Part shown: positions 19,129 through 28,683 of the stretch, piece after piece | Layout: every line of letters begins with the position of its first letter | Numbering within the stretch: the stretch's first letter is position 1 | From: an uncultured Bacilli bacterium | GTDB lineage: Bacteria > Bacillota_I > Bacilli_A > RF39 > UBA660 | Direction: 5' to 3' | Assembly (NCBI GenBank): GCA_934096035.1 | Contig: CAKOKX010000001.1 | Coordinates: forward strand, 868,001-932,000 | Length of the DNA stretch: 64,000 nt | Translations under genes and position numbers: made by a program | The notes under the pieces: generated by a model | What the model was told of the DNA's origin: nothing | The model's database searches: none | The model's input: the letters and a program-made list of their open reading frames with translations, nothing else

Positions 19129-19731
19129 ATGGCAAGATATACGGGACCAGCTTATAAAAAATCTAGAAGACTTGGTTTTTCTACTCTTGAAAATGGAAAA
19201 GAATTAGCAAAAAGACCATATGCACCAGGAGCTCACGGACAAGATCGTCGTCGTAAACTTAGTGAATATGGAATCCAAATGCAAGAAAAACAAAAAGTTA
19301 GAATTCTTTATGGATTAAATGAAAAACAATTCCACAAAGTATTTGACAAAGCTTCAAAGATGCATGGTATTGCTGGGGAAAACTTACTTATCCTTCTTGA
19401 ATCTAGACTTGATAACATGGTTTATCGTCTAGGAATGGCTAGAACTAGAAGAAGTGCTCGTCAAATTGTTAATCATGGACATATTTTAGTAAATGGCAAA
19501 AAGGTAGATATTCCTTCTTACACTACTAAAGTTGGTGATATCATTTCAGTTAAAGAAAATTCACTAAATCACCCAGCTATCCTTGATTCAATTGAACAAA
19601 AGAGAACTGTTCCAGCTTATCTAGAAATGGATGAAAAGAAATTATCTGGTAAATTTGTAAGACTTCCAGAAAGAAGTGAACTTAACCCAGAAATTAACGA
19701 ACAACTTATCGTTGAATTCTATAACAGATAA
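19129..19731 (+). CDS. rpsD: Ribosomal protein S4
   Basis: 200 residues, starting ARYTGPAYKKSRRLG at the ATG that follows AAAGGAG; an ATG five codons earlier is part of the ribosome site. It has the full S4 domain (LESRLDNMVYRLGMA and HILVNGKKVDIPSY). S4 nucleates 30S assembly on 16S rRNA. It is monocistronic, as in Bacillus. Confidence 0.98.
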   Translation: MARYTGPAYKKSRRLGFSTLENGKELAKRPYAPGAHGQDRRRKLSEYGIQMQEKQKVRILYGLNEKQFHKVFDKASKMHGIAGENLLILLESRLDNMVYRLGMARTRRSARQIVNHGHILVNGKKVDIPSYTTKVGDIISVKENSLNHPAILDSIEQKRTVPAYLEMDEKKLSGKFVRLPERSELNPEINEQLIVEFYNR

Positions 19732-19736
19732 TATCT

Positions 19737-19774
19737 AAAAACCAAAAGGTTATTGTTCCTTTTGGTTTTCTTTT
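19737..19774. terminator. Bidirectional terminator between rpsD and the M16 gene
   Basis: Perfect 12-bp stem AAAACCAAAAGG / CCTTTTGGTTTT with T-rich ends on both strands. It overlaps the last codons of the minus-strand peptidase. Confidence 0.8.
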
Positions 19775-21036
19775 GGTAAAAATACACTAATTGATAAATT
19801 ATCAGTATCTAAAAGATTAATAATATCTTTTAAATCATCAATAGTTTCATCTTCAAGAATTTCTTTTAAATTAGTTACTATTCCTCCATTATTTAAAACA
19901 TCATCTTGAATTCTATAACTTACATTTTCTAAATCTTCATAATCAAGTATAAGAGTGGCTATTGTAGCATTCTTTTTTCTTTTAAAATCAATTTCACTTA
20001 TAGATAAATTCTCTAATTTTTCTTTTACTCTTTTTATTATTTCTTCTTTAAAATTTGAAATAACACTAATAGTTACAACAAAACTATCATCATAAACATC
20101 ACAAGTAACATTCATATTTTGAATTAAACCTTTTTCCATAAGTTCATCTTTAAAATCTGAAGTAGCGCCAAAATTTATATTAAATAATAAACTTGTCAGC
20201 AACTTTAATTCCAAAGAAGAATAATTTTTAAAACGTCCCATATCCATTTTAATAGAAAACTTAAGTCTTGGATAAGTTAAATTAATACACTCTTCCTTAT
20301 ATTTTGTAGTAACCTTTTTAGGTTCACTTTCCTTTATTACAATTGGATTTAGATATTCTTCAAATTTCTTTTTAGACAAATTATCTTCCACTAAACTAGC
20401 CATTTCATAAGGATTAAAATTACCTGTTAAAGTTAAAAACATATTTTCAGGATGATAAAAAGCATCATAAACTAATTTTACATCTTCCAAAGAAATACTA
20501 TTTACATCATCCGGAGTACCTGTAATAGTATTTCGATATTTTGATTTTTGCAAAGTATTTAAAAGTGAATGAAAAAACACAATACTATATGGGTCATCTA
20601 ATCCCATATTAGCTTCTTCTACAATAATTCCTTTTTCTTTAGAAATACATTTCTTAGTAAAGAAAGGATTATAAACAAAATTAAGTAACTCTTCTAAATT
20701 TTCTTTTTTATTATTCGTTGCAAAGACAATATAACTAGTATAATCAAAAGTAGTAAAAGCATTAGCATCTCCACCTAATTTATAAAACTCATCATGAGCA
20801 GTAGTTTCCTCATCTATATTGAATTTTACATGTTCTAAAAAGTGAGCTATCCCATTAGGTACTTCATATGTTTTCTTACCAATTTTAAACTTAGTATGAA
20901 TAGAACCATACTTTACAGATAGTGATGCATACATACTACTTACTTTTTCATTTACCCACATATATATAGGAAGTCCACATTTAGTATGATAGACATATAT
21001 TTTCTCATTTAATCCCTTTAGTTCTAATTCTTCCAT
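19750..21036 (-). CDS. ymfH: M16 family zinc peptidase (YmfH-like)
   Basis: 428 residues. The inverted zinc motif is HFLEH near residue 65, with a later Glu in IIVEEANMG, so the active site is complete. It starts immediately after the stop of the second M16 gene. In Bacillus the ymfF-ymfH pair has the same two-gene arrangement, in which one subunit is catalytic and the other supports it. The substrate is unknown; related pairs process small peptides. Confidence 0.88.
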   Translation of the reverse strand: MEELELKGLNEKIYVYHTKCGLPIYMWVNEKVSSMYASLSVKYGSIHTKFKIGKKTYEVPNGIAHFLEHVKFNIDEETTAHDEFYKLGGDANAFTTFDYTSYIVFATNNKKENLEELLNFVYNPFFTKKCISKEKGIIVEEANMGLDDPYSIVFFHSLLNTLQKSKYRNTITGTPDDVNSISLEDVKLVYDAFYHPENMFLTLTGNFNPYEMASLVEDNLSKKKFEEYLNPIVIKESEPKKVTTKYKEECINLTYPRLKFSIKMDMGRFKNYSSLELKLLTSLLFNINFGATSDFKDELMEKGLIQNMNVTCDVYDDSFVVTISVISNFKEEIIKRVKEKLENLSISEIDFKRKKNATIATLILDYEDLENVSYRIQDDVLNNGGIVTNLKEILEDETIDDLKDIINLLDTDNLSISVFLPKENQKEQ

Positions 21037-22302
21037 CTATGAATCCTTCCCTTCTAAAGTAAATATTGTATTAAGTTTAATTTTTTTAGAAACATTAATT
21101 ATATCATTTTTATTTATTTCTTTAAAATACTCTTTTCTTTTTTCAATTAAAGGTAAATTATCATAAATATTAAAAACATAATTATTTAATATAGCTACAT
21201 TATTATCTAAAGACATATCTAAAGAAATAATCATATTATTTATAGCATCATTTACCTCCATATCACTAAATCCCCCATTTTGCATACTTTTTAATTCTTT
21301 TTTTACTAAAGATATTGCTTTTTTTACATTACATTGATCAAGTGATATTTGTACCATTAATAATCCATCATATTTTAAATACATACTATTAATAGCATAA
21401 CATAAACTATTTTCTTCCCTTATACTTTTATAAAGTTTTGAAGTAAGTCCTCCACTTCCATAAATATAATTAAAAGCATTTAAAGTTATATTTTTTTCTA
21501 AATCATTTAAGTTCTTTAAGTTAAATAACATAACTAAATTAGTTTGAATATTTTCGCTTTTTAAAGATGATTCATGCACTTTTTTTACTTCTTTGTTATT
21601 TACCATCATATCAAAATTTATATCTACGATATATCTATTTTTAAAATATTTTTTAATTAATATAGCTAAATCATCCATTTCTAAATTACCTATTAAAAAT
21701 ATATCAACTTTAAATTCTTTTCTCAAAGTTTTATAACAATCATAAAGACTAGATGGCGTAATATTATCTAATTCTTCTAAAGTTCCTAATAATTCATATG
21801 AAGTTGCAGTATTAGAATCCATTGTTTTAAAGGCTTCTTTTATACTTTGTTTTACAGGATTTTCTTTTAGAGAATTTATTTCTCTTTTTAATCTTTCTTT
21901 TACAATATTAAAAGTTTTTAAATCAAATTCATCATTTTCTACATTTGGTCTTTCTATTATTTCAAATAATGTTTTAATTACATCTTCAACATAATTTTCA
22001 TCTTCAATATATTCTGGATTTATAAAATCTAATGATACATGTAAATCTAATACATTACCTACCCTAACCGTAGAAGCATAAATAACTATTTTATATAATT
22101 CTTCAAATCTTGTAATTAAATCTTTTTTTCTAGGATACTTTTTACATGATTCACTTAGCATATCTGCCAAAAAAGCATATTTACCCATTTCTTCTTTTTT
22201 AGCAATATTTCTAAATATTACTTCCATATGACTAGTTTTGAATTTATCAGTCTTAATTGTATAAATATTAAAGGAATTACAATTATATGTTTTATATTTC
22301 AT
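21037..22302 (-). CDS. ymfF: M16 family protein, non-catalytic partner (YmfF-like)
   Basis: 421 residues with M16-like fold features, such as YIYGSGGLTSKLYKSIREENSLCYAINS near residue 275 (broken here: the key core is GSGGLTSKLYKSIRE). No HxxEH motif is found in the N-terminal part, where MGKYAFLADMLSESCKKYP occupies the site. The protein is therefore probably the inactive half of a two-subunit peptidase with the adjacent gene. It follows the dGTPase gene after one base. Confidence 0.82.
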   Translation of the reverse strand: MKYKTYNCNSFNIYTIKTDKFKTSHMEVIFRNIAKKEEMGKYAFLADMLSESCKKYPRKKDLITRFEELYKIVIYASTVRVGNVLDLHVSLDFINPEYIEDENYVEDVIKTLFEIIERPNVENDEFDLKTFNIVKERLKREINSLKENPVKQSIKEAFKTMDSNTATSYELLGTLEELDNITPSSLYDCYKTLRKEFKVDIFLIGNLEMDDLAILIKKYFKNRYIVDINFDMMVNNKEVKKVHESSLKSENIQTNLVMLFNLKNLNDLEKNITLNAFNYIYGSGGLTSKLYKSIREENSLCYAINSMYLKYDGLLMVQISLDQCNVKKAISLVKKELKSMQNGGFSDMEVNDAINNMIISLDMSLDNNVAILNNYVFNIYDNLPLIEKRKEYFKEINKNDIINVSKKIKLNTIFTLEGKDS

Positions 22303-22303
22303 C

Positions 22304-23407
22304 TTACACCTCTTTTTTATTATGCATACTTTTTAAAATTTTATTATATTCTTTTAAAGTATAATCATCAGTCATACCTGCAATATAATCAATTACAATT
22401 CGCTCTTTACTATTATTATTCTTATATTCATCACTCATATTAACCAAATAAGACTTAATTATATTACTTTCTTTATTGTTATTATTTAAGTCAATAATAT
22501 ATGCATTATATAAAGTATTCAACATATCTTTTAATTTCTCTTTTTCTTCTTCAGTATAAGCCTTATAATATATATTTTTATAATTAAAATCTTTAAGATT
22601 TTTTATTGCTTCAAAAACCTCATTGCTTAATTTAATATAATTTTTTCCTAAACTATTATTTATTACATCAGTAATAATACTATTTACAATTTCTTTATTA
22701 CTTTTACCTAATACACTAGTTATATTATTTGGAACATCTTCCCAAGTAAGTAATTTCATTCTAATTGCATCATCAATATCCCTACCTAAATAAGCTATTA
22801 AATCACTTATTCTTACAACACAACCTTCCAAAGTCATTGGAATTAATTGAAGTGATGTATTTCTGTCATGATATGTTCTTTCATAATCGCTTAAAAATTC
22901 ATCTTTAGTTTTATTCCATTTAGGCTCATACTTACCCATTACAAGTTCCCCATTATGACAAAGAATTGCATCTAAAGTTTGCAAAGTAATATTTTTTCCA
23001 TTTCCATAACTCTCAATATTCATTAAAAGTCGTACACTATGAACATTATGATTAAAATAACCACATCCAGCTTTAAGACTTATCTCATTAAGTATAGCCT
23101 CACCAACATGTCCAAAAGGGGTATGACCTAAATCATGCCCTAAAGCTCCAGCTTCAATCAAGTCTTCATTTAAACCTAAAGCTCTTCCAATTGTTCTAGC
23201 AATTTTACTAACATATAAAACATGAATCATTCTTTTAGTTAAATGATCATTTTCTTTAAATGAAAACACTTGAGTTTTATCCATATATCTTTGAAATGAT
23301 AATGAATACAAAATTCTATCAACATCTCTTGAAAACGGTGTTCTAAAATCATTTTCTTCTCTTTTAAAATATATTGCTTCTTCATTTTTACAAGCTAAAC
23401 TATTCAC
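22304..23407 (-). CDS. dgt: dGTP triphosphohydrolase-like HD-domain protein
   Basis: 367 residues from a GTG start seven bases after GGAGGT; the ATG upstream contains the ribosome site itself. HD-domain metal ligands are visible: LTKRMIHVLYVSKIA, GHDLGHTPFGHVGE and a later RISDLIAYLGRDIDDA. The family hydrolyses dNTPs to deoxynucleoside and triphosphate. The N-terminus contains the family segment RDVDRILYSLSFQRY. It appears to head an operon with the two M16 genes. Confidence 0.9.
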   Translation of the reverse strand: MNSLACKNEEAIYFKREENDFRTPFSRDVDRILYSLSFQRYMDKTQVFSFKENDHLTKRMIHVLYVSKIARTIGRALGLNEDLIEAGALGHDLGHTPFGHVGEAILNEISLKAGCGYFNHNVHSVRLLMNIESYGNGKNITLQTLDAILCHNGELVMGKYEPKWNKTKDEFLSDYERTYHDRNTSLQLIPMTLEGCVVRISDLIAYLGRDIDDAIRMKLLTWEDVPNNITSVLGKSNKEIVNSIITDVINNSLGKNYIKLSNEVFEAIKNLKDFNYKNIYYKAYTEEEKEKLKDMLNTLYNAYIIDLNNNNKESNIIKSYLVNMSDEYKNNNSKERIVIDYIAGMTDDYTLKEYNKILKSMHNKKEV

Positions 23408-23432
23408 ATTTACTACCTCCATTACAATGATA

Positions 23433-24218
23433 TCAATTTTTATTTATTTTGTCTATAAAACCACAATGTTTACATAACTCTTCCGTTAGCACATTATTAT
23501 TAAATCCTTCAATTATTTTTATTGCTTTTTCATTATTTATAATATCATCAAAGCTTTCATCAAATATATTACCAAGATTTATGCACCCATTTCCATCTAA
23601 ACAACAAGGCACCACCGTACCATCCACTAAAATACCAACGTGACTTTTAAGTCCATAACATTTTCCTTTATTTTTATAAATATTATTATTTAAATTAGGC
23701 CACACAAATTCTTCATCTATATCTACAAAAACATTTTTATCTAAAGTATTACTTTCATTTATACTTACTTGATATTTTTCTTCTAACTTTTTTAATATTT
23801 TCTCATCATTACCTAACCATAATCTATAATTAATAAAAGTATATTTTTTCAAAATATCTGTTGCTTCAAAAATCTTATCCATATACATATCTAAATTGCT
23901 TACATTACTATGTAAAGAAATATTAATTTGTCTAATATTTTTATTAAACTTTATTTTATCTATAAAATATCCATTCGTAGTTATATTAATATAAAAATAC
24001 TTACTTGCTTCATCAATAAATTCATTAATATAAGGGTGAATCAAAGGTTCTCCAAGCACATGAAAATAAAGGTACTTTGTATGTCCCTTTATTTTACTTA
24101 AAATAATTTTAAATTCTTCTAAAGTCATATATTTAGGTTTTCTTTGATTATGTATACAAAAAGAACAATTCAAATTACAATTATTAGTTATTTCAATATA
24201 TATTTTTTTAAAACTCAT
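23433..24218 (-). CDS. Radical SAM/SPASM-domain protein
   Basis: 261 residues. The radical SAM cluster motif is CNLNCSFC near the N-terminus, followed by YLYFHVLGEPL and the NITTNGYF strand. The C-terminal part carries additional cysteines (CYGLKS, VPCCLDGNGCINLG, ELCKHCGF), matching a SPASM auxiliary-cluster domain. Such proteins modify peptides or enzymes. No obvious substrate peptide lies next to it. It is coupled by an ATGA overlap to a small membrane protein gene upstream. Confidence 0.85.
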   Translation of the reverse strand: MSFKKIYIEITNNCNLNCSFCIHNQRKPKYMTLEEFKIILSKIKGHTKYLYFHVLGEPLIHPYINEFIDEASKYFYINITTNGYFIDKIKFNKNIRQINISLHSNVSNLDMYMDKIFEATDILKKYTFINYRLWLGNDEKILKKLEEKYQVSINESNTLDKNVFVDIDEEFVWPNLNNNIYKNKGKCYGLKSHVGILVDGTVVPCCLDGNGCINLGNIFDESFDDIINNEKAIKIIEGFNNNVLTEELCKHCGFIDKINKN

Positions 24219-24430
24219 AAGAAAAATAAGATATCAATCTTCTCCAACAAATCGTCATTTATTATGTCTGAAATTCTTAATAGTTTTATAATTAACCCCA
24301 CAATAAAATATACGCTACTTAAACAAAGTACTAAACCAACTATACCTTTTATTCTAAAGATTACTTCAATTAATAAAACAATTAAACTAATGCACAATGC
24401 TATAAAATAAAATCGAGAACCATGTTTCAT
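24215..24430 (-). CDS. Small two-helix membrane protein
   Basis: 71 residues with two hydrophobic segments (YFIALCISLIVLLIEVIF and GLVLCLSSVYFIVGLIIKLL), then an acidic end. Its stop overlaps the start of the radical SAM gene (ATGA). No family is recognised. The coupling suggests that both act together, but the sequence does not show how. Confidence 0.6.
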   Translation of the reverse strand: MKHGSRFYFIALCISLIVLLIEVIFRIKGIVGLVLCLSSVYFIVGLIIKLLRISDIINDDLLEKIDILFFL

Positions 24431-24460
24431 AAATAAACCTTCTTTCAGTTACTTATTATT

Positions 24461-24790
24461 TTAACCTAATTTATCTCCATTAGCAACCTTTTTTTGGGGA
24501 GTAATCAATACCACTCCATTTTCACTATAAGTTCCAAGTACTAAAACTTCAGACATAAAATCTGCAATTTGTCTAGGTGGAAAATTAACTACTGCTAAAA
24601 CTTGTTGTCCAACTAATTCCTCAAGTTTATATTGTTCTGTTATTTGCGCTGATGATTTTTTAATACCTATTTCCTTACCAAAATCAATAGTTAATTTATA
24701 AGCAGGTCTTTTTGCTTTTGCAAACTCTTCTGCCTTTATTATTGTACCTACTCTTATATCTAATTTCATAAAATCTTCTATACTTGCCAT
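24461..24790 (-). CDS. csaA: CsaA-like tRNA-binding-domain protein
   Basis: 109 residues from the ATG after GGAGGT. The whole protein is one EMAP/Tr-type OB fold: MKLDIRVGTIIKAEE, KKSSAQITEQY, VLAVVNFPPRQIADFMSEVL. CsaA is a dimeric tRNA-binding protein with reported chaperone-like activity in Bacillus. The same fold occurs as the C-terminal domain of MetRS, but here it stands alone. Confidence 0.93.
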   Translation of the reverse strand: MASIEDFMKLDIRVGTIIKAEEFAKAKRPAYKLTIDFGKEIGIKKSSAQITEQYKLEELVGQQVLAVVNFPPRQIADFMSEVLVLGTYSENGVVLITPQKKVANGDKLG

Positions 24791-24800
24791 TTTTACCTCC

Positions 24801-24826
24801 AAAAAAATAGAGCTTAAGCTCTATTT
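24801..24826 (-). terminator. Terminator between the acidic membrane protein and csaA
   Basis: Perfect palindrome AAATAGAGCTTAAGCTCTAT followed by a T-run on the minus strand. It overlaps the stop of the upstream gene. Confidence 0.85.
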
Positions 24827-25576
24827 CAAATTATACACTTCACCATTTATTTTATCTAAATCATTTGTGGTTTCTTCATTTTTTAAAGATGGCAGTTCAA
24901 TATCATCTTCATCTTCATCATTTATTATAGAAAATAATTTAGCATCCATTGGTTTTTCTTTCTTTTTAATTTCTGTTACATGTTCTTCTTCATTATTACT
25001 AACAATATTTTCTTCCTTTTTATCAACAAATACAGAGCTAAATATTTGTGGACTAGGTTTAAATACTGGTTTTTCAACTTCTTCTTTTACTTCTGGAATA
25101 TTTATACTATTAAATTCATTTTTAATACTTTCTAGTGAACTCAAATCATTTTCTAATTTTTCATCTTCTAAATCATTTGTAAGCTCATTTATACTAATAG
25201 GTTTTTCTTCTTCCTCATGATCTTTAAAAAGTGGCTTTACTTCTTCTTCCTTTTTTAAAGGTATATTAACTTCTTCTTCAATTTCTTCCTTTATATCCGG
25301 TATAAATTCTGTAACATTTACATCTTCATTAACTGTTTCTTTTACTTCGGGTTCATTTTTTACTTCTTCTTTTACTTCTACTTTTTCTGGAGCTTTTTCT
25401 TCTTGCTTAAAGGCATCCAACTCTATTTTTTGAAGTCTTTTTGTTTCTTCTAATTTTTGGTCTTTCTTACCAAAAAAGTAAACAACAACAAAAGCAATAA
25501 TAAGTACTACTAATGCTATAACCAAAATTAAAGTAAAATTATCATTTTGATATAATCCATATATGAAATCCTTCAT
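24821..25576 (-). CDS. Single-pass membrane protein with a long acidic tail
   Basis: 251 residues. After a short N-terminus there is one hydrophobic segment (LILVIALVVLIIAFVVVYFF), then about 210 residues rich in Glu, Lys, Val and Pro, in irregular repeats such as EVKEEV and KEEEV, with low complexity. It probably has a short outside end and a disordered cytoplasmic tail, by analogy with other bacterial proteins of this build. No family is recognised. It lies between yneF and csaA. Confidence 0.65.
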   Translation of the reverse strand: MKDFIYGLYQNDNFTLILVIALVVLIIAFVVVYFFGKKDQKLEETKRLQKIELDAFKQEEKAPEKVEVKEEVKNEPEVKETVNEDVNVTEFIPDIKEEIEEEVNIPLKKEEEVKPLFKDHEEEEKPISINELTNDLEDEKLENDLSSLESIKNEFNSINIPEVKEEVEKPVFKPSPQIFSSVFVDKKEENIVSNNEEEHVTEIKKKEKPMDAKLFSIINDEDEDDIELPSLKNEETTNDLDKINGEVYNLK

Positions 25577-25689
25577 ACACATACACCTCTTTATTCTATA
25601 TAATAAATATTACCAAAATATGCAAAAAAAGTAAATATATTTTACAAACATTTAACAAATTTTACTAATATTTTAAAATAGATTTAATT

Positions 25690-25899
25690 TTACTTAAATC
25701 TATTCATTTGTTGCATAACTTGCTTTACTTGTTTTTGACTTGGCTTTCTTCCCATTGATGACATCATAGCCTCAATCATTTTTTCATTTATTGGTGGATT
25801 TTTTTCTAAAGTTTTTTTCATCAAAAATCTTGCTAAGAAAAATCCAATTACAAGGCCAATAATTAATCCAATTACTAAATATAATATTAATTTACCCAT
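25690..25899 (-). CDS. yneF: YneF family small membrane protein (UPF0154)
   Basis: 69 residues from the ATG after GGAGATT. One N-terminal membrane segment (LYLVIGLIIGLVIGFFLARF) is followed by the family block NPPINEKMIEAMMSSMGRKP and a Gln-rich helix. The function is unknown. It follows sirA and tkt as in Bacillus, where the order tkt-sirA-yneF is the same. Confidence 0.93.
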   Translation of the reverse strand: MGKLILYLVIGLIIGLVIGFFLARFLMKKTLEKNPPINEKMIEAMMSSMGRKPSQKQVKQVMQQMNRFK

Positions 25900-25928
25900 A
25901 AAATAATCTCCTTTATACATCTATTTTA

Positions 25929-26345
25929 CTATAAATAAATTAGTTCTTCAAGCCAGAAATAGTCTTTATTTTGAAAATCACATGCAAAAGCTTCTGTAAC
26001 AGGCAAAAATTTCTTAATGTCCCTATTAATTATATTAGTTTTAAGTAAAATATGACTATTTTTAACAATTATAGTAGTTTCTTCTTTACGATATTTATTT
26101 ACTACTTTATGAACATCACCCGTTTTCATATAAAAGTCATTATCTTTATTAAGTTCATATATTAATTTATTATATTTCATTTTATCTATTGGCACAATTA
26201 TTTGATCAAGCAAATCCTTTCCTATACCGATACTTGTTTTATCAAGTAGATAAATATCCTCCAATGATTTAAATAAATTATATGGACTATCTTTAAGCAA
26301 AATCTCCATTTCTTTATTAATTCTAAAAATATAAAAAGTCCTCAT
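25929..26345 (-). CDS. sirA: SirA-like sporulation inhibitor of replication
   Basis: 138 residues. The N-terminus (RTFYIFRINKEM) and the C-terminal block ACDFQNKDYFWLEEL resemble the SirA family (in Bacillus the C-terminal block is FDFNSKRYGWL). Position is strong support: it lies exactly between tkt and yneF, where sirA (yneE) lies in Bacillus. SirA binds domain I of DnaA and blocks new initiation when a cell commits to sporulation. Overall identity is low, so the call rests on the two motifs and synteny together. Confidence 0.8.
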   Translation of the reverse strand: MRTFYIFRINKEMEILLKDSPYNLFKSLEDIYLLDKTSIGIGKDLLDQIIVPIDKMKYNKLIYELNKDNDFYMKTGDVHKVVNKYRKEETTIIVKNSHILLKTNIINRDIKKFLPVTEAFACDFQNKDYFWLEELIYL

Positions 26346-26390
26346 GTTATCACCCAAAATTATGATAACACAAAGACTTAAATTAATTTG

Positions 26391-28391
26391 TCAGATTATG
26401 TCGATAATATCATCTTTTTTTAAATAATTAGCAATTTTTTCTAAAATTGTATTTTTATCTATCTTTAAATATTTAACAACATCTTCAGTTTTACCACTCA
26501 TACCAAATTTATTAACTCCGAATATATACTCTGGTTTAGATGCAAATCTATTCCAAATTAAACTTGAACCGGCCTCAATTACAAATGTTGGAACGTCTTT
26601 TGGTAAAAGTTGTTCTTCATACTTAGGATTTTGTTTTAAAAATAGTTCCATACTTGGCATTGAAACTACCCTTGTATCAATACCTAAAGTAAATAAATCT
26701 CTTGATATTTCCATAGCCATTTCTAGTTCTTGTCCTGTTGCAATAATAATCCCATCTAAATGATATTTTTCTTTTCGAACCATATAAGCCCCATACTTAA
26801 CAAATTTTGCATTTGTATTTTTTTGTTTATTACGCTCTTCTTTACTTATAACTAATGCTGTTGGACAATTATTTTTCAAAATATATTCCCAAGAACCCAT
26901 TATTTCATTTATATCGGCAGGTCTAAATGTTATAAAATTAGGAATTGTTCTAAGCATAGAGAGTTGTTCAATTGGTTCATGTGTTGGTCCATCTTGTCCA
27001 ACATAAACTGAATCATGAGTAAAAATATAAGTAACAGGTAAATTCATTAAAGCAGACATTCTTATTGCGGGCTTTAAATAGTCACTAAATGATAAAAATG
27101 TTGAACCAAATACTTTTAAATTAGACAAAGCCATACCATTTAAAATTGCTCCCATGGCGTGTTCTCTTACTCCAAAATATATATTTTTACCAACTGGATT
27201 TTCTTCACTTTGAATTGTAGACTTATCTAAATTAGTTTTACACGAAGAAGAAAGATCTGCAGAACCACCAAGAAAGAATGGACTTTTCGGAGATATAAAA
27301 TTCATAATTTTATGATTAGATTCTCTTAATGCTTCTCTATATTCATCACTTATCTTAAATTTAGTATCATCAAAATCTATTACAAAAGCATTTCTTTCTA
27401 ATAAATTTACTAACATATGTAAATTACTATTTTCTTCTTTAATATTTGTATATTCTTCTTGCCATTCTAAATATTTTTTAGATACTCTTTTATTAATATA
27501 GTTTTGCAAATAATCTAAAACTTCTCTTTTCATTTCAAATGGTTCAGTTGTCATTTTATATTTACTTCTTATATTCATTAAATCTTCATTATCTAATGGT
27601 TTACCATGAACAGCATTAGTTCCTTCTAATTTAGAATCTTTACCAATAACTGTATTACATATAATAATTGAAGGTCTATCCGATTTTTTAGCAGATTTAA
27701 TAGCTTTTGAAATTTCTTTATAATCACTACCATTTTTAACATTTATAATATTAAAGTCTAAAGCTTCAAAACGAATTTCAATATCTTCTGTAAATGTCTT
27801 TTTAGTATCACTATCTAAAGAAACATTATTTTTATCATATAAAAGTATTAATTTATTTAAATTTTGAGTGCTAGCAAAACTTAAAGCTTCATAGCTAATG
27901 CCTTCCATTAAATCGCCATCGCCACATAAACAGTATGTATAATAATCAATTAAACTTGAATTTTTATCTTCAATATTTACTATTGCATTCAAATATCTTT
28001 CAGCTAAAGCTATACCAACAGCCATTCCTACGCCCTGACCTAAAGGACCTGTAGAAACATCAACTCCCGGAGTAACTTTAACTTCAGGATGTCCCGGAGT
28101 TAAACTACTTATTTCACGAAAATGTTTTAATTCTTCTAAGTCAATATTGTATCCCATATGATAAAGCATTGAATATAGCAAAGCCGAACCATGTCCCGCC
28201 GACATTACAAATCTATCCCTATTTATCCAATTGGGATTACTAGGAATTACATCAATTTGTTCTTTATATAAAGCATATAAAATTGGTGCAGCACCTAGAA
28301 CTATTCCAGGATGTCCACTTCCAGCTTTATTTATCATATCTAAAGCTAATATTTTTATACTATTTAATGCAGCATCATCCAGTTTGCTCAT
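26391..28391 (-). CDS. tkt: Transketolase
   Basis: 666 residues, normal length. Thiamine-diphosphate motif GDGDLMEGISYEALSFA (residues about 155-185) and the C-terminal transketolase signature FLSFSDYLKPAIRMSAL are present, with GQDGPTHEPIEQ in between. It transfers two-carbon units in the non-oxidative pentose phosphate pathway. It is preceded by a GGAGTGA site. Its neighbour order with sirA, yneF and the lexA locus resembles Bacillus. Confidence 0.97.
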   Translation of the reverse strand: MSKLDDAALNSIKILALDMINKAGSGHPGIVLGAAPILYALYKEQIDVIPSNPNWINRDRFVMSAGHGSALLYSMLYHMGYNIDLEELKHFREISSLTPGHPEVKVTPGVDVSTGPLGQGVGMAVGIALAERYLNAIVNIEDKNSSLIDYYTYCLCGDGDLMEGISYEALSFASTQNLNKLILLYDKNNVSLDSDTKKTFTEDIEIRFEALDFNIINVKNGSDYKEISKAIKSAKKSDRPSIIICNTVIGKDSKLEGTNAVHGKPLDNEDLMNIRSKYKMTTEPFEMKREVLDYLQNYINKRVSKKYLEWQEEYTNIKEENSNLHMLVNLLERNAFVIDFDDTKFKISDEYREALRESNHKIMNFISPKSPFFLGGSADLSSSCKTNLDKSTIQSEENPVGKNIYFGVREHAMGAILNGMALSNLKVFGSTFLSFSDYLKPAIRMSALMNLPVTYIFTHDSVYVGQDGPTHEPIEQLSMLRTIPNFITFRPADINEIMGSWEYILKNNCPTALVISKEERNKQKNTNAKFVKYGAYMVRKEKYHLDGIIIATGQELEMAMEISRDLFTLGIDTRVVSMPSMELFLKQNPKYEEQLLPKDVPTFVIEAGSSLIWNRFASKPEYIFGVNKFGMSGKTEDVVKYLKIDKNTILEKIANYLKKDDIIDII

Positions 28392-28563
28392 TTTATCACT
28401 CCTCTACGATAATAAAATAATACCATAGTTTTTTAAAAAAAGCAAAATAAAAAGAATAGCGTTACGATCTTCATATGAAGCAGTTCGTTAAATACCTTTG
28501 AGTGACACTTATCATTGTAAAATTAATTGTTAAAACATTAATTTTGTGATAATATAATATTAT

Positions 28564-28640
28564 GACCTCGTAGTTTAGTTGGATAAAACAAGCCCCTCCT
28601 AAGGGTTAGAGCGTGAGTTCGACTCTCACCGAGGCCACCA
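28564..28640 (+). tRNA. tRNA-Arg (anticodon CCT), CCA encoded
   Basis: A cloverleaf can be drawn: D stem GTTT/AAAC, anticodon arm AGCCC-CTCCTAA-GGGTT with CCT in the loop, T arm GTGAG-TTCGACT-CTCAC, and CCA in the DNA. The acceptor stem has one mismatch, A2 against C71. A promoter TTGTTA (28527-28532) with TAATAT (28550-28555) and a 17-base spacer lies upstream. It reads AGG codons. Confidence 0.92.
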
Positions 28641-28650
28641 AAAAGCAATA

Positions 28651-28680
28651 AAGTTCGCAAAATTTGCGAACTTTTTATTT
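28651..28680 (+). terminator. Terminator after tRNA-Arg
   Basis: Stem AAGTTCGCAA / TTGCGAACTT followed by TTTATTTT. Confidence 0.85.
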
Positions 28681-28683
28681 TGT

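Noticed and set aside
24867..25220. Plus-strand Ser-rich ORF
   Set aside because: It is the antisense reading of a Glu/Lys-rich low-complexity tail, which always gives Ser/Phe-rich frames.
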